This document shows, piece by piece, positions 31,790 to 40,731 of a stretch of 50,910 nt of DNA. The stretch is from an uncultured Pelagibacteraceae bacterium (GTDB lineage Bacteria; Pseudomonadota; Alphaproteobacteria; Pelagibacterales; Pelagibacteraceae). The notes under the pieces are model-generated. The model was not told where the DNA came from. It did not search any database and was given only the letters and a program-made list of their open reading frames with translations. The position numbers and the translations under genes were made by a program. The DNA lies in the NCBI GenBank assembly GCA_902632935.1, contig CACPEJ010000001.1, positions 85,179-136,088 on the forward strand, written 5' to 3'. Position 1 is the stretch's first letter. Each line of letters starts with the position of its first letter.

Positions 31790-32941
31790 TTGAACAAATT
31801 AAATCAATTAACAGAGATACATCAGTCAGGTAAATCCTACATTATTTATAAATCTCAAAAAGGATTTAATCTTTATACTAATTTTTCAAAAAAAATTATT
31901 TTAAATAATAAAAATATTAAAAGTTTTTTAACTAAAAAAAATAAAAAGAAATCAAAAGATACTGACCTTTTTATTGGTTTCTTTGGATATGAGTTATTGA
32001 ATAATCTGATTGATGTTAAAATCCCGAAACAGAAGAATTTAAATTTTCCCAAAGGTATTTTCTATAAACCAGAAAAAAAAATCAAATTAAGTAACAAGTT
32101 AAATTATGATTTTGAAAATTTTAAATCAGGTAATTTTAAAATAAATATTAATAGAAAAAATTATACAAAAATATTCAATAAATTTAAAAAAAAAATAAAA
32201 AGTGGTGAAACATATCAAATTAAAATTTGCACTAAATATAAAACAAAGTCAAAAATTAATCCGTTAGATTTTTTTTCGAGGTTATCTAATACTAATCTAG
32301 CTCCTGAGGCTTTTATGATTAAAGATCATAATTATTCAATAATTAGCTGTTCTCCAGAAACTTTAATTACAAAAAAAGGGAGTGATATATCTACAAAACC
32401 AATAGCTGGAACTGTAAAAAAAACGAAGCATTTAAATAAAATGAAGGCATTAGATTATTTTAGAAAAAATTTAAAGGAAACCAAAGAGCATAATATGATT
32501 GTTGATATGGAAAGAAATGATTTATCAAGAATTTGTAAAGTGGGCACTGTAAAATTATCTAAACAAAAAATCGTAGAAGAATACAAAGACCTTTTTCATT
32601 ATGTCAGCCTCATCAAAGGTAAATTAAAAAAAAATATAAATAATTTTGAAATCATTAAAGCAATGATGCCTGGTGGTTCAGTTATTGGGTGTCCAAAGAT
32701 AAATACGCTTAATCTTTTAAATAATCAGGAAAAAGAAAACAGGAATATATATACAGGTAGTTTTGGCTACATAAAATTTAATGGTGATATGAGATTTAAC
32801 ATAATTATACGTTCAATTTTAAATTTTAAAAACATATCTGAAATTTCAGTTGCTTCAGGTGTTGTCGTCGATAGTAATGCCAATCATGAATTCAATGAGA
32901 ATTTTCTTAAAGCTAAAGCATTAATAGATTTATTTAAATGA
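31790..32941 (+). CDS. pabB: Aminodeoxychorismate synthase component I (PabB-like)
   Basis: This 383-residue chorismate-utilising enzyme has the SGETYQIKI motif (138-146), SCSPETL (186-192), PIAGT (204-208), and the catalytic region VDMERNDLSRI near 233-243, then MPGGSVIGCPK. Component II and an aminotransferase-IV gene follow directly, which favours p-aminobenzoate (folate) over anthranilate synthesis. However, the motif reads PIAGT, the anthranilate-synthase form, where many PabB have PIKGT. The start is a TTG at 31790, 1 nt after the MFS stop; no ATG is available before the conserved region. The N-terminal domain is short and Lys-rich, below the usual 450 residues. Confidence 0.78.
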   Translation: MNKLNQLTEIHQSGKSYIIYKSQKGFNLYTNFSKKIILNNKNIKSFLTKKNKKKSKDTDLFIGFFGYELLNNLIDVKIPKQKNLNFPKGIFYKPEKKIKLSNKLNYDFENFKSGNFKININRKNYTKIFNKFKKKIKSGETYQIKICTKYKTKSKINPLDFFSRLSNTNLAPEAFMIKDHNYSIISCSPETLITKKGSDISTKPIAGTVKKTKHLNKMKALDYFRKNLKETKEHNMIVDMERNDLSRICKVGTVKLSKQKIVEEYKDLFHYVSLIKGKLKKNINNFEIIKAMMPGGSVIGCPKINTLNLLNNQEKENRNIYTGSFGYIKFNGDMRFNIIIRSILNFKNISEISVASGVVVDSNANHEFNENFLKAKALIDLFK

Positions 32942-33495
32942 TTTATGTAATTGATCATCACGACTCCTTTACTCATAATGTAGTTCATCAATTTGCTTTG
33001 TTTGATAAAGTTGAGTGCGACAACTATGATAAAGTTAACGAAAATAAAATTAAGCACGCATCTACAATAATTTTTTCACCAGGACCAGGTAATCCAAAAA
33101 ATTATCCAATCACCTCAAAAATTTATAAAAAATATAAAGGTAAAAAGAAAATCATAGGGATTTGTCTAGGATTTCAACATATTCTATTTTGTGAAGGCGC
33201 AAAAATTGTTGAACAAAAAAAAATTTATCATGGATTTCAATCAAATATAAAAGTAATCACTAATAAATCTTTATTCAAAAAAGGAAAAATATTTAAAGTT
33301 GGCAGGTATCATTCTTTAAAATTAAAAGAGCCTTTCAAATCTAATAATTTTGAGATAACTATGAGATGTTTAAATTCAAAAGTTGCAATGGCATTTGAAA
33401 ATCAAAAGGAAAAAATTTATGGATTTCAATTTCACCCAGAATCTTTTTTAACTATCAATGGCAACCTACTTATTAAAAAAATCTTATCAGCTTAA
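32938..33495 (+). CDS. pabA: Glutamine amidotransferase component II (PabA/TrpG-like)
   Basis: This 185-residue class I glutamine amidotransferase supplies ammonia to component I. The catalytic triad is visible: Cys76 in GICLGFQ (usually GVCLGHQ), with His166 and Glu168 in FQFHPESF. SPGPGNP at 47-53 is the oxyanion segment. The ATG overlaps the pabB stop by 4 nt, so the subunits are coupled. The next gene begins 38 nt inside its 3' end. Given the class IV aminotransferase downstream, p-aminobenzoate is the likely pathway; TrpG function cannot be ruled out. Confidence 0.85.
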   Translation: MIYVIDHHDSFTHNVVHQFALFDKVECDNYDKVNENKIKHASTIIFSPGPGNPKNYPITSKIYKKYKGKKKIIGICLGFQHILFCEGAKIVEQKKIYHGFQSNIKVITNKSLFKKGKIFKVGRYHSLKLKEPFKSNNFEITMRCLNSKVAMAFENQKEKIYGFQFHPESFLTINGNLLIKKILSA

Positions 33496-34231
33496 AGACT
33501 TAAAACAGATAGAATTCCAAGACCTTTGGGGGGATCATGGAATTTTTACAACTATGTGGATTTTTGGCAAACCAGCAAAAATTTTATTTTTTGATAATCA
33601 TTTAAAAAATTTAATTTTATCACTAAAAAAATATCAAATTAAAAAGAAATCATTAAGGTCGGATATCTTAAAAATAATAAATAAAAATTTATCCAAAAAA
33701 AGGAAATATAATCACCTATTGAGAATTGCTATAAATAAAAAAGTTATTTCAATATCTTTAAGAATAAGAGTTAAACCGAAATTAAATTTTAATTTGAGGT
33801 TAGTAAAATTAAAAAGAGAAAAACCAGAATTTAAAAATCTCAAATATAAAAAGATTTTATCTTATCTATCTAAAATGGATAATTCCCAATCAGATATTGC
33901 ATTGGTCTCTAATAAGAAATTATTAGAAACTGGAACCTCAAATTTATTATTTGTTAAAGATCAAAAATTTTTTACTCCCAAAAAGGATTATTATGAGGGA
34001 AATACTTATAAATTTTTCAAAACAAAAATAACAAAGATTTTTAAGAAAGATATTTTACTTAAAGAGATAAAAAATTATGATGAAATTTTATTGATAGGAT
34101 CTGGGAAAGGAGTTACTTCAGTTAAAACTATAAGTGAGCTTAAATGGAAAAGAAAAAATCTAAAAAAATTTAAGTTTTTATCAAAACAATATGATGCAGT
34201 TATAAATAAATGCAATTCTTATAGATTTTAA
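33458..34231 (+). CDS. pabC: Class IV aminotransferase, aminodeoxychorismate lyase-like (PabC)
   Basis: This 257-residue PLP fold-type IV protein eliminates pyruvate from aminodeoxychorismate to give p-aminobenzoate. The N-terminal DLWGDHGIFTTMWI aligns with the family's DRGLxYGDGxFET region. The PLP Lys is probably in NLKYKKILSYL, and LLETGTSNLLFV carries the cofactor-binding Glu and Thr-Ser-Asn. GSGKGVTSVKTI replaces the usual GTxxGVxPV. It is very Lys/Ile-rich and diverged. The ATG at 33458, giving an unusually long 38-nt overlap with pabA, is needed to keep the N-terminal strands. Confidence 0.72.
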   Translation: MATYLLKKSYQLKDLKQIEFQDLWGDHGIFTTMWIFGKPAKILFFDNHLKNLILSLKKYQIKKKSLRSDILKIINKNLSKKRKYNHLLRIAINKKVISISLRIRVKPKLNFNLRLVKLKREKPEFKNLKYKKILSYLSKMDNSQSDIALVSNKKLLETGTSNLLFVKDQKFFTPKKDYYEGNTYKFFKTKITKIFKKDILLKEIKNYDEILLIGSGKGVTSVKTISELKWKRKNLKKFKFLSKQYDAVINKCNSYRF

Positions 34232-34234
34232 TAG

Positions 34235-34633
34235 ATGAAAGATCCAAACAATCCTTGTTTATTTTGTAACGTAAAAAAAAGTGGATGTGCTCATGAAAAT
34301 GAACTGGCCTATGCAAGTTATGACTCTTATCCAGTTTCAGAACATCATTGTCTGATTATACCCAAAAGACACATAAAGGATTATTTTGACTTATCTAATG
34401 ATGAATTGGTTGCATGTAATGATCTTATAAAAATTGTTAAAAAAGAAATAACAAATAAAGATCCGTTGGTTAAAGGATTTAATCTAGGCACAAATATAGG
34501 AATTGTATCTGGTCAATCTATTTTACATTGTCATTTTCATCTGATTCCCCGAAGAGAAGGAGATGTTGACAACCCCCAGGGTGGAGTACGATCAGTTATT
34601 CCAAACAAACAACATTATAAAAGAAATAATTAG
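34235..34633 (+). CDS. HIT-family nucleotide hydrolase/transferase
   Basis: This 132-residue histidine-triad protein has the catalytic motif LHCHFHLIPRR with His98, His100 and His102. A zinc-binding start, CLFCNVKKSGCAHENE (8-22), has Cys8, Cys11 and His20 in Hint/FHIT-like spacing. YPVSEHHCLIIPKRH (32-46) is the conserved first core. These enzymes hydrolyse AMP-linked or dinucleoside substrates. It begins 3 nt after the pabC stop and so closes that operon; a strong promoter for the apr genes follows. Confidence 0.88.
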   Translation: MKDPNNPCLFCNVKKSGCAHENELAYASYDSYPVSEHHCLIIPKRHIKDYFDLSNDELVACNDLIKIVKKEITNKDPLVKGFNLGTNIGIVSGQSILHCHFHLIPRREGDVDNPQGGVRSVIPNKQHYKRNN

Positions 34634-34651
34634 CCTGTTATAAAAGACAAA

Positions 34652-34680
34652 TTGACCCCAGTTTGAGGTTGAACTATAAA
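34652..34680 (+). promoter_or_regulatory. Sigma-70 promoter of the apr operon
   Basis: TTGACC (34652-34657), a 17-bp spacer and TATAAA (34675-34680) form a near-consensus promoter 54 bp before the aprM start. The -10 hexamer lies in the loop of an inverted repeat (GTTGAA 34668-34673 / TTCAAC 34681-34686), a possible operator. Confidence 0.7.
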
Positions 34681-34733
34681 TTCAACTATATATAAAACTT
34701 TAAAACTAATTCAAAATTTAACAAAAGGCGGAA

Positions 34734-35528
34734 ATGTTAAGTAACAATCCATTTTCAATTTTATCAGAAACCATTTCACCCTTTGCAATGCAATCTTTTA
34801 TCATTGCAATGGTTTTGTTAATTGCAATTGGAACTATTATTCAAATGATACATCACAAAAATTTGACTTATTTTTTTAATAACGCAAAAAAAGCAAAGCT
34901 TTCAGCAACAAAAAAATTAGGCGTTGGAGAAAAAGTATCTGTTATTGCTAAAACTACTGTTGTTGATATTGGCACAACTTCTGAATTAGGTTTTGGTAAA
35001 AGAAGACTTGCCCATGTTCTAGGAATGTATGGTACGATTTTATTTTGGGTGTCTTCAGTTATTTTAGTTTTTTGTTACACAGGTGCTGATAAACCAAGTT
35101 CTCAAACTTGGTCAATGATTTGGCATGCAGGAGCAATATTAACATGTTTAGGTGGATATTGGTTTTGGTTTTTTTTAAGAGTTGATGTTTCAGCAGAAGC
35201 CCATCCTTGGTATAGAATTATTAAAGCTGATTTATTTGTTTTGGCATTACTTGCGTGTTCAACTTTTGGGTTAGCTTGGTCATTCACTCAATTTAATGGA
35301 CAAATAGGATTGTCTTATTTATTTTTAATTTTATTTGTTACATCTAATCTAGTTTTATTTGGTGGTGTTTATTGGTCAAAATTTGCTCACATGTTTTATA
35401 AACCTGGAGCAGCTATTCAGAAAAATTTAGCAGAGGCAGATGGATCTAGGGATAATTTACCTCCACCAGCTGATGCCCCAGAACAATTTGGCCTGGGTAT
35501 AAAAAGAGAAGAGCCAAAACATTATTAA
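34734..35528 (+). CDS. aprM: AprM, membrane partner of adenylylsulfate reductase
   Basis: This 264-residue protein has five predicted helices (about 19-40, 93-113, 124-146, 163-185, 193-214) and hydrophilic ends. The pattern ELGFGKRRLAHVLGMYGTILFW and SKFAHMFYKPG near the end resemble heterodisulfide-reductase/QmoC-type cytochrome b-like subunits, with several His that could bind haem or contact quinone. It precedes aprB and aprA, as in Pelagibacter and other bacteria with AprM instead of QmoABC. Its role is inferred to be electron transfer between AprBA and the quinone pool. An AAAGGCGG ribosome site and a strong promoter lie upstream. Confidence 0.85.
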   Translation: MLSNNPFSILSETISPFAMQSFIIAMVLLIAIGTIIQMIHHKNLTYFFNNAKKAKLSATKKLGVGEKVSVIAKTTVVDIGTTSELGFGKRRLAHVLGMYGTILFWVSSVILVFCYTGADKPSSQTWSMIWHAGAILTCLGGYWFWFFLRVDVSAEAHPWYRIIKADLFVLALLACSTFGLAWSFTQFNGQIGLSYLFLILFVTSNLVLFGGVYWSKFAHMFYKPGAAIQKNLAEADGSRDNLPPPADAPEQFGLGIKREEPKHY

Positions 35529-35561
35529 TATGTTAATAGAAAAAGGAGAAAAATAAAAATT

Positions 35562-36032
35562 ATGTCAACTTTTGTATACATGACAAGATGCGATGGCTGT
35601 GGTCATTGCGTAGATATATGTCCTTCAGACATCATGCATATTGACGAAAATATCAGAAGAGCAAAAAATATTGAACCAAATTTTTGTTGGGAATGTTATT
35701 CGTGTGTTAAAGCATGTCCTAATCATGCAATTGATGTGAGAGGGTATGCCGATTTTGCTCCGATGGGTCACAGCGTTAGAGTAAGAAGAGAAGAAGAAAA
35801 AGGAACTATCTCTTGGAAAATTAAATTTAGAAACGGAACAGAGAAAAACTTCGTTTCACCTATAACCACAAAACCTTGGGGAAAATTTATTCCTAAACTT
35901 GCTGAAGGTGATACTCCTAACCAAGGAGAAATTAATTCACAAAGATTATATAGTGAGCCAGAAGGATTAAATACCAATAAAGAATTACCATCGGTTCCAA
36001 AAGAGTCTTTTAAAAAAGGTGTTTATTATTAA
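35562..36032 (+). CDS. aprB: Adenylylsulfate reductase beta subunit (ferredoxin-type)
   Basis: This 156-residue electron-transfer subunit has two [4Fe-4S] motifs: CDGCGHCVDICP (Cys10, 13, 16, 20) and CWECYSCVKACP (Cys42, 45, 48, 52). The C-terminal half (about 60-150) wraps AprA in known structures and contains GYADFAPMGHSVRVRRE. It passes electrons between AprA FAD and the membrane partner. Its stop shares one base with the aprA start, so the two are made in equal amounts. It sits 33 nt after aprM. Confidence 0.95.
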   Translation: MSTFVYMTRCDGCGHCVDICPSDIMHIDENIRRAKNIEPNFCWECYSCVKACPNHAIDVRGYADFAPMGHSVRVRREEEKGTISWKIKFRNGTEKNFVSPITTKPWGKFIPKLAEGDTPNQGEINSQRLYSEPEGLNTNKELPSVPKESFKKGVYY

Positions 36033-37891
36033 TGGCTAAGCACAAAACACATTATGAGCAGTGTGATGTATTAGTTGTTGGTGGTGGAATGGCCGGCACA
36101 GGAGCAACATTTGAGGCCAGACATTGGGGGAGAGATTTAAAGATTGTTTGTGTTGAAAAAGCAAACATTGATCGAAGTGGTGCGGTCGCACAAGGTTTAT
36201 ATGCAATCAATTGTTATATGGGTATGCAATGGGATGAAAATCAACCTGAAGACCATGTAAGGTATGCCAGAAATGATTTAATGGGAATGGTTAGAGAAGA
36301 TTTGGGTTATGACATGGCTCGTCATGTAGACTCAACTGTTCATATGTTTGATGAGTGGGGTCTACCAATGATGAAAAATGAAAAAACTGGAAGATATCTA
36401 AGAGAAGGTAAATGGCAAATAATGATTCATGGAGAAAGTTATAAGCCAATTGTTGCTGAAGCAGCAAAAAAATCTGCAGATAAGATTTACAACAGAATAA
36501 TGATTACTCATTTGTTAATGGATGAGTCTCAAGAAAATAGAATTGGTGGCGCAGTTGGTTTCAATATGAGAACAGGTGATTTTCATGTGTTCAGAGCGAA
36601 AGCAGTTATAGTTTCAGCTGGTGGAGCATCACATATTTTTAAACCAAGAGCGGTTGGAGAAGGTATGGGAAGAACTTGGTATGCACCTTGGAGTAATGGA
36701 TCTGCATATGCTTTACCTATTGCGGCAGGTGCAAAGATGACCCAAATGGAAAATAGAATTGTATTGTGCAGATTTAAAGATGGTTATGGACCAGTTGGAG
36801 CATACTTTTTACATTTAAAAACATATACACAAAATGCTAACGGCGAAAATTATGAGAAAAAATGGTATGAGCAAACTAAAGAATTAGTTGGAGAATATAT
36901 TGATCATCATCCAACTCCTACTTGTTTGAGAAATCATGCCTTTATTCAGGAGGTTGCTGCAGGTGGTGGACCGATACACATGGTTACCAAAGAAGCTTTT
37001 CAAGATCCTCATTTAGAAACTGTAGGTTGGGAGAACTTTTTAGGTATGACTGTTGGTCAAGCTGTAGTTTGGGCATCACAAAATATTGACCCAAAATATA
37101 CAAATCCAGAATTAACAACTTCTGAACCTTACGTGATGGGATCACACGCAACATGTTCTGGAGCTTGGGTGAGTGGACCAGAAGATCTATCTCCACCAGA
37201 ATATTTCTGGGGTTATAACAGAATGCTTACAATCGATGGACTTTTTGGTGCTGGAGATACTGTAGGAGGTAGTGCTCATAAATTTTCATCAGGTTCTTTT
37301 ACAGAGGGAAGATTAGCTGCAAAAGCAGCAGTTAAATATATAGAGGATAAAAAAGCAGAAGGAATAAATGTTACTGATAAACAATGTGAGGATTTTAAAA
37401 AGGCAGTTTATAAACCTTTAGAGACTTATACAGTTGCTCAAAATGAGATCACCGGTGGGACTGTTTCACCAAGCTATATTTCTCCAATACAAGGATTACA
37501 AAGACTTCAAAAAATTATGGATGAGTATGTCGGGGGAATTACCTCAAATTACATGACGAACGGCAATATGCTTAAGAGGGCTCTTGAACTTCTAGAGTGG
37601 TTGCAAGAAGATTTGGAAAACGTGGGAGCTGAAGATTATCATCAATTAATGAGAGCTTGGGAGCTTAAACACAGAGCTCTAACCTCACAATGTGTAACAG
37701 AGCATACATTATTTAGAGAGGAAACTCGTTGGCCAGGTTATTATTACAGAGGCGATCATATGAAACTTGACGATGAAAATTGGCATTGTTTAACTGTTTC
37801 TAGAAGAGACCCTAAAACTGGAAAATTCACTCTGGAGAAAGTACCAGTTTATCATATCGTTGACGAAAAAGAGAAGAAGAAGGCTTCGTAG
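36032..37891 (+). CDS. aprA: Adenylylsulfate reductase alpha subunit
   Basis: This 619-residue FAD enzyme interconverts APS with sulfite and AMP. In this aerobic setting it most likely runs in the oxidative direction, forming APS from sulfite. The FAD motif VVGGGMAGTGA lies at 15-25. Characteristic AprA blocks are DRSGAVAQGLYAINCYMG, MENRIVLCRFKDGYGPVGAYFLHLKT near 230-255, GGGPIHMVTKEA, and PGYYYRGDHMKLDD near the end, with His/Arg residues of the APS site. Its G+C (about 40%) is visibly above that of neighbouring genes, as often seen for highly expressed genes in AT-rich genomes. No sat gene is present here. Confidence 0.96.
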   Translation: MAKHKTHYEQCDVLVVGGGMAGTGATFEARHWGRDLKIVCVEKANIDRSGAVAQGLYAINCYMGMQWDENQPEDHVRYARNDLMGMVREDLGYDMARHVDSTVHMFDEWGLPMMKNEKTGRYLREGKWQIMIHGESYKPIVAEAAKKSADKIYNRIMITHLLMDESQENRIGGAVGFNMRTGDFHVFRAKAVIVSAGGASHIFKPRAVGEGMGRTWYAPWSNGSAYALPIAAGAKMTQMENRIVLCRFKDGYGPVGAYFLHLKTYTQNANGENYEKKWYEQTKELVGEYIDHHPTPTCLRNHAFIQEVAAGGGPIHMVTKEAFQDPHLETVGWENFLGMTVGQAVVWASQNIDPKYTNPELTTSEPYVMGSHATCSGAWVSGPEDLSPPEYFWGYNRMLTIDGLFGAGDTVGGSAHKFSSGSFTEGRLAAKAAVKYIEDKKAEGINVTDKQCEDFKKAVYKPLETYTVAQNEITGGTVSPSYISPIQGLQRLQKIMDEYVGGITSNYMTNGNMLKRALELLEWLQEDLENVGAEDYHQLMRAWELKHRALTSQCVTEHTLFREETRWPGYYYRGDHMKLDDENWHCLTVSRRDPKTGKFTLEKVPVYHIVDEKEKKKAS

Positions 37892-37912
37892 CACCATATT
37901 CCAAACTTCTTT

Positions 37913-38263
37913 ATGGACCTTTTGAAAAAATCTGACGAGGAGATATACGCGATAGCCAAGCCTTTTTGGGAAAATCTCGTAAGAGCCTCAAATATGAAAG
38001 ATTATGGTGGCTTTACAAGAGATTTCTCTACCCAAATGCTGTTTGGGGCTAACGAAGTAGAGCTTGGAAAGCAATGGGCTAACAACAAGATTATCACCAA
38101 TTTAAATGAGACCTACGAACCGTTCGGAACATTAAGAAGAGGCGATCACATTACTGTGTTAATTAAGCAGACTAACAAGGAGGTGCCTGGAGAATTTTTA
38201 GGAAGGCTGGTCCTTGGTGTTGAGGATGGCGAAGTAAAAATTTTTGGAGCCACAATTTATTAA
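37913..38263 (+). CDS. Uncharacterised 116-residue protein downstream of aprA
   Basis: This soluble protein has an N-terminal helical part (SDEEIYAIAKPFWENLVRASNMKDYGGFTRDFS) and a beta-rich second half (DHITVLIKQTNKEV, EFLGRLVLGVEDGEVKIFGATIY). The helix-then-curved-sheet pattern is compatible with an NTF2/SnoaL-like fold, but no family is confirmed. It begins 21 nt after aprA and is probably in the same operon. Codon choice is unlike neighbours, with many AAG, GAG, AAC, ACC, CTG and GTG codons. A sulfite- or APS-related role is only guilt by association. Confidence 0.6.
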   Translation: MDLLKKSDEEIYAIAKPFWENLVRASNMKDYGGFTRDFSTQMLFGANEVELGKQWANNKIITNLNETYEPFGTLRRGDHITVLIKQTNKEVPGEFLGRLVLGVEDGEVKIFGATIY

Positions 38264-38270
38264 TTAAAGT

Positions 38271-38298
38271 TTGACAATTTTTCTGCTGGTGCTATTGA
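38271..38298 (+). promoter_or_regulatory. Possible promoter for the small membrane protein and sulfite exporter
   Basis: A consensus TTGACA (38271-38276) is followed after 16 bp by TATTGA (38293-38298), preceded by TG in the extended -10 position. It would give a leader of only a few nucleotides before the ATG at 38307, or serve the exporter at 38470. Confidence 0.35.
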
Positions 38299-38306
38299 GG
38301 ATATAG

Positions 38307-38441
38307 ATGCACCTTTCAAATATAAAATTTTTACAAAAAATCTTAAATTATAAAACAGCATTAATTAAAACAGGAATTTTTTCAGCAATATTAGCTTGCT
38401 GGGGTGTAATATTATTTGGAACTTTTTTAACTTTTAAATAA
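38307..38441 (+). CDS. Small single-helix membrane protein
   Basis: A 44-codon frame encodes a basic N-terminus, MHLSNIKFLQKILNYKTALI, and a membrane helix near the C-terminus, GIFSAILACWGVILFGTFLTFK. A GAGG ribosome-binding stretch lies about 9 nt upstream. It sits between the aprA-associated gene and the TauE-type exporter, in the only larger gap of the sulfur block. Function is unknown; a small partner of the exporter or of the Apr membrane complex is conceivable. Confidence 0.5.
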   Translation: MHLSNIKFLQKILNYKTALIKTGIFSAILACWGVILFGTFLTFK

Positions 38442-38469
38442 ATTTTTTTAAAAAAGTTAATTATTTTAA

Positions 38470-39555
38470 ATGGAAGTATTTTTACCAATAGCACAAGTAC
38501 ATGTTACTGCTATTGAAATCATTTTATTAAGTGCTTTAGTTGGAATTTTATCAGGACTATTTGGGGTAGGAGGGGGTTTTTTAATGACACCTTTCTTAAT
38601 TTTTTTAGGTGTTCCACCAGCTTATGCCGTCGCCAATGAAGCAAATAATATTTTAGCTACCTCTGTTTCTGGATCTACTACTCATTATCTTAAAAATACA
38701 TTGGACTATAAAATGGGTTTTATGATTGTCATTGGTGGTGCAATAGGAACTATTATTGGAATTTATACATTCACTTACTTTAAAGACATTGGTAAAATAG
38801 ATACAGTTATCTCACTTGCTTACATGTATATCTTGGCAATTATTGGAACTTTAATGCTTGTTGAAAGTCTTGGCGAGATCGATAAAGCAAGAAAAAATAC
38901 TATTGTAAAACGAAAATTACACGTTCATTATTGGATACATGGTCTTCCATTTAGGATGAGATTTCCTAAATCAAAATTATACGAAAGTGCGTTCACGCCA
39001 ATTATAATTGGTTTATTTGTAGGTTTTATTGCTGCAATTATGGGTATTGGTGGAGCTTTCATACTAGTGCCTGCCATGATTTATATTATAGGGATGCCAA
39101 CAAAATTAGTTCCAGGAACATCTTTGTTTGTAACTATTTTTGTAAGTGTCATTGTAACGTTTTTACATGCATTTAATTATGGATCTATAGATTTAATTTT
39201 AGTTTTAATGTTGGTTATTGGTTCAATAATTGGAGTACAAACAGGTCAAAAAATTGGTCAGTCAATTGAAAGTTCTGGTCTAAAAGCGCTATTAGCAGTT
39301 TTGCTATTAATTGTTGGAATTGCAATTGCGTATGATACTTTTTTTGTTGATCATACTATGAATGGTATCAATAAGGTTGCAGAGAAAGACCTAACACCAT
39401 TATCAGTGTTAGTTCAAAAATTTTCTAAAGATATGCCAATTGTATATAGTTTATTTTCAATATTTTTTGCCGTAGCGTTAGGTGTGGCAGCAGCATTTAT
39501 TCGAAGATTTTTATCTGATTTAAAAAAAAAGCACTTTAGCAAACCAGCTAAGTAA
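38470..39555 (+). CDS. TauE/SafE-family (TSUP) sulfite or sulfonate exporter
   Basis: This 361-residue membrane carrier has about eight to nine helices in two repeats. Each repeat begins with the TSUP motif: LVGILSGLFGVGGGFLMTPFLIFLGVPP (23-50) and IIGLFVGFIAAIMGIGGAFILVPAMIYIIGMP (near 178-210). TauE/SafE proteins move sulfite, sulfonates or sulfoacetate. Location between aprA (sulfite oxidation) and suyAB/xsc (sulfite release) strongly suggests sulfite as the cargo. A Lys/Arg-rich loop (VKRKLHVHYWIHGLPFRMRF) separates the repeats. It is convergent with suyB, with only 5 nt between stops. Confidence 0.85.
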   Translation: MEVFLPIAQVHVTAIEIILLSALVGILSGLFGVGGGFLMTPFLIFLGVPPAYAVANEANNILATSVSGSTTHYLKNTLDYKMGFMIVIGGAIGTIIGIYTFTYFKDIGKIDTVISLAYMYILAIIGTLMLVESLGEIDKARKNTIVKRKLHVHYWIHGLPFRMRFPKSKLYESAFTPIIIGLFVGFIAAIMGIGGAFILVPAMIYIIGMPTKLVPGTSLFVTIFVSVIVTFLHAFNYGSIDLILVLMLVIGSIIGVQTGQKIGQSIESSGLKALLAVLLLIVGIAIAYDTFFVDHTMNGINKVAEKDLTPLSVLVQKFSKDMPIVYSLFSIFFAVALGVAAAFIRRFLSDLKKKHFSKPAK

Positions 39556-39560
39556 AAATT

Positions 39561-40727
39561 TTAAGCACTTCGGTACAATTTGGTCATTACGAATTCTCTA
39601 TGACCTAGAGCTTCAGCGCAAGTCAGTCTACCATTTGCAACTTTTAAAGTTGTTTTAATAAGTTCATCTCCAGCTTCAGATAAATTCATTTCTCTTGAGA
39701 GAATTTTTGAAACATCACAATCTATATGTTCTCCCATAGATTTAACTGTTAATGGATTTGCAGTTAATTTTATAACTGGTTCAATTGGGTTTCCTACAAT
39801 ATTTCCCTGACCAGTAGGAAATAAATGAATATTAAATCCCGCAGCTGCTTGTAGTGTTACACACTCCGCTGCAGCAGATGACGTATCCATGAAGTATAAA
39901 CCTTTTCCTTTTTTTGGCTCTTCAGCCGGCTCTAAAACATCAACAAATTTACAATTTCCTATTTTTTGAAAATTTCCAAAAGCTTTTTCCTCAATAGTTG
40001 TTAAACCACCTGCTATATTTCCAGCAGTTGGCTGACTTTCAGAAAGGTCATCAGTTGCTTCTTTTAAAATAAAATCGTTATAGGCGCTCCAAGTCTTCAT
40101 GAATTTATCTGAAGCTTCTTTTGTGGCACCTCTTGTAGCACAAACCTTTTCTGCTCCTGTCAGTTCTGATGTTTCCCCAAAACACAAATGAACTCCAAGT
40201 GGTTCAAGTTTATCCATTAAATTTCCAACTGTAGGATTAGAGGCTAAACCAGAAGTGGTGTCAGACTCTCCACATTTTACAGAAATCCATAAATCACTTA
40301 TTGGACATTCCTCTCTCTGTTTTTCAGAAGCCCACATAACAAATTCTTGAGCTTTTTTTGAAGCTTTCATTACAGTTCCAATATCACCAGTACGTTCAAT
40401 ATGGAAACCTTCAACTGGTTTACCAGTTTTTGCAATTCCATCTACAATTCTCTTAGTCCATTTAGGTTCAATACCGATCACAATTACCGCTGCAACATTT
40501 GGGTTGCTACCAGTTCCAATCATTGTTCTAAAATGCAATTCTAAATCTGCTCCGAATTGTAATCTTCCATAAGAATGGGGAAGTGCTATTGTTCCTTTAA
40601 TGTTATTTGCAACTGCTTCAGCACATGCGTTTGAAATATCATCAACTGGTAAAATGATTACATGATTTCTTGTTCCTGCTCTGCCATTTTCTCTTTTATA
40701 ACCTAAAAAACTTTTTGGAATTTCCAT
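39561..40727 (-). CDS. suyB: (R)-sulfolactate sulfo-lyase beta subunit SuyB
   Basis: This 388-residue protein belongs to the UxaA/altronate-dehydratase large-domain family. Motifs include [23 protein letters not shown] (10-32), [14 protein letters not shown] [24 protein letters not shown] and [25 protein letters not shown]. It is the iron-dependent catalytic subunit that eliminates sulfite from 3-sulfolactate, giving pyruvate. Identity as SuyB rather than a sugar-acid dehydratase rests on the stand-alone 94-residue SuyA partner 4 nt upstream and on the adjacent xsc, TauE and apr genes. Length equals that of characterised SuyB. Altronate or galactarate dehydratase is the alternative. Confidence 0.82.
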   Translation of the reverse strand: MEIPKSFLGYKRENGRAGTRNHVIILPVDDISNACAEAVANNIKGTIALPHSYGRLQFGADLELHFRTMIGTGSNPNVAAVIVIGIEPKWTKRIVDGIAKTGKPVEGFHIERTGDIGTVMKASKKAQEFVMWASEKQREECPISDLWISVKCGESDTTSGLASNPTVGNLMDKLEPLGVHLCFGETSELTGAEKVCATRGATKEASDKFMKTWSAYNDFILKEATDDLSESQPTAGNIAGGLTTIEEKAFGNFQKIGNCKFVDVLEPAEEPKKGKGLYFMDTSSAAAECVTLQAAAGFNIHLFPTGQGNIVGNPIEPVIKLTANPLTVKSMGEHIDCDVSKILSREMNLSEAGDELIKTTLKVANGRLTCAEALGHREFVMTKLYRSA

Positions 40728-40731
40728 CTAA

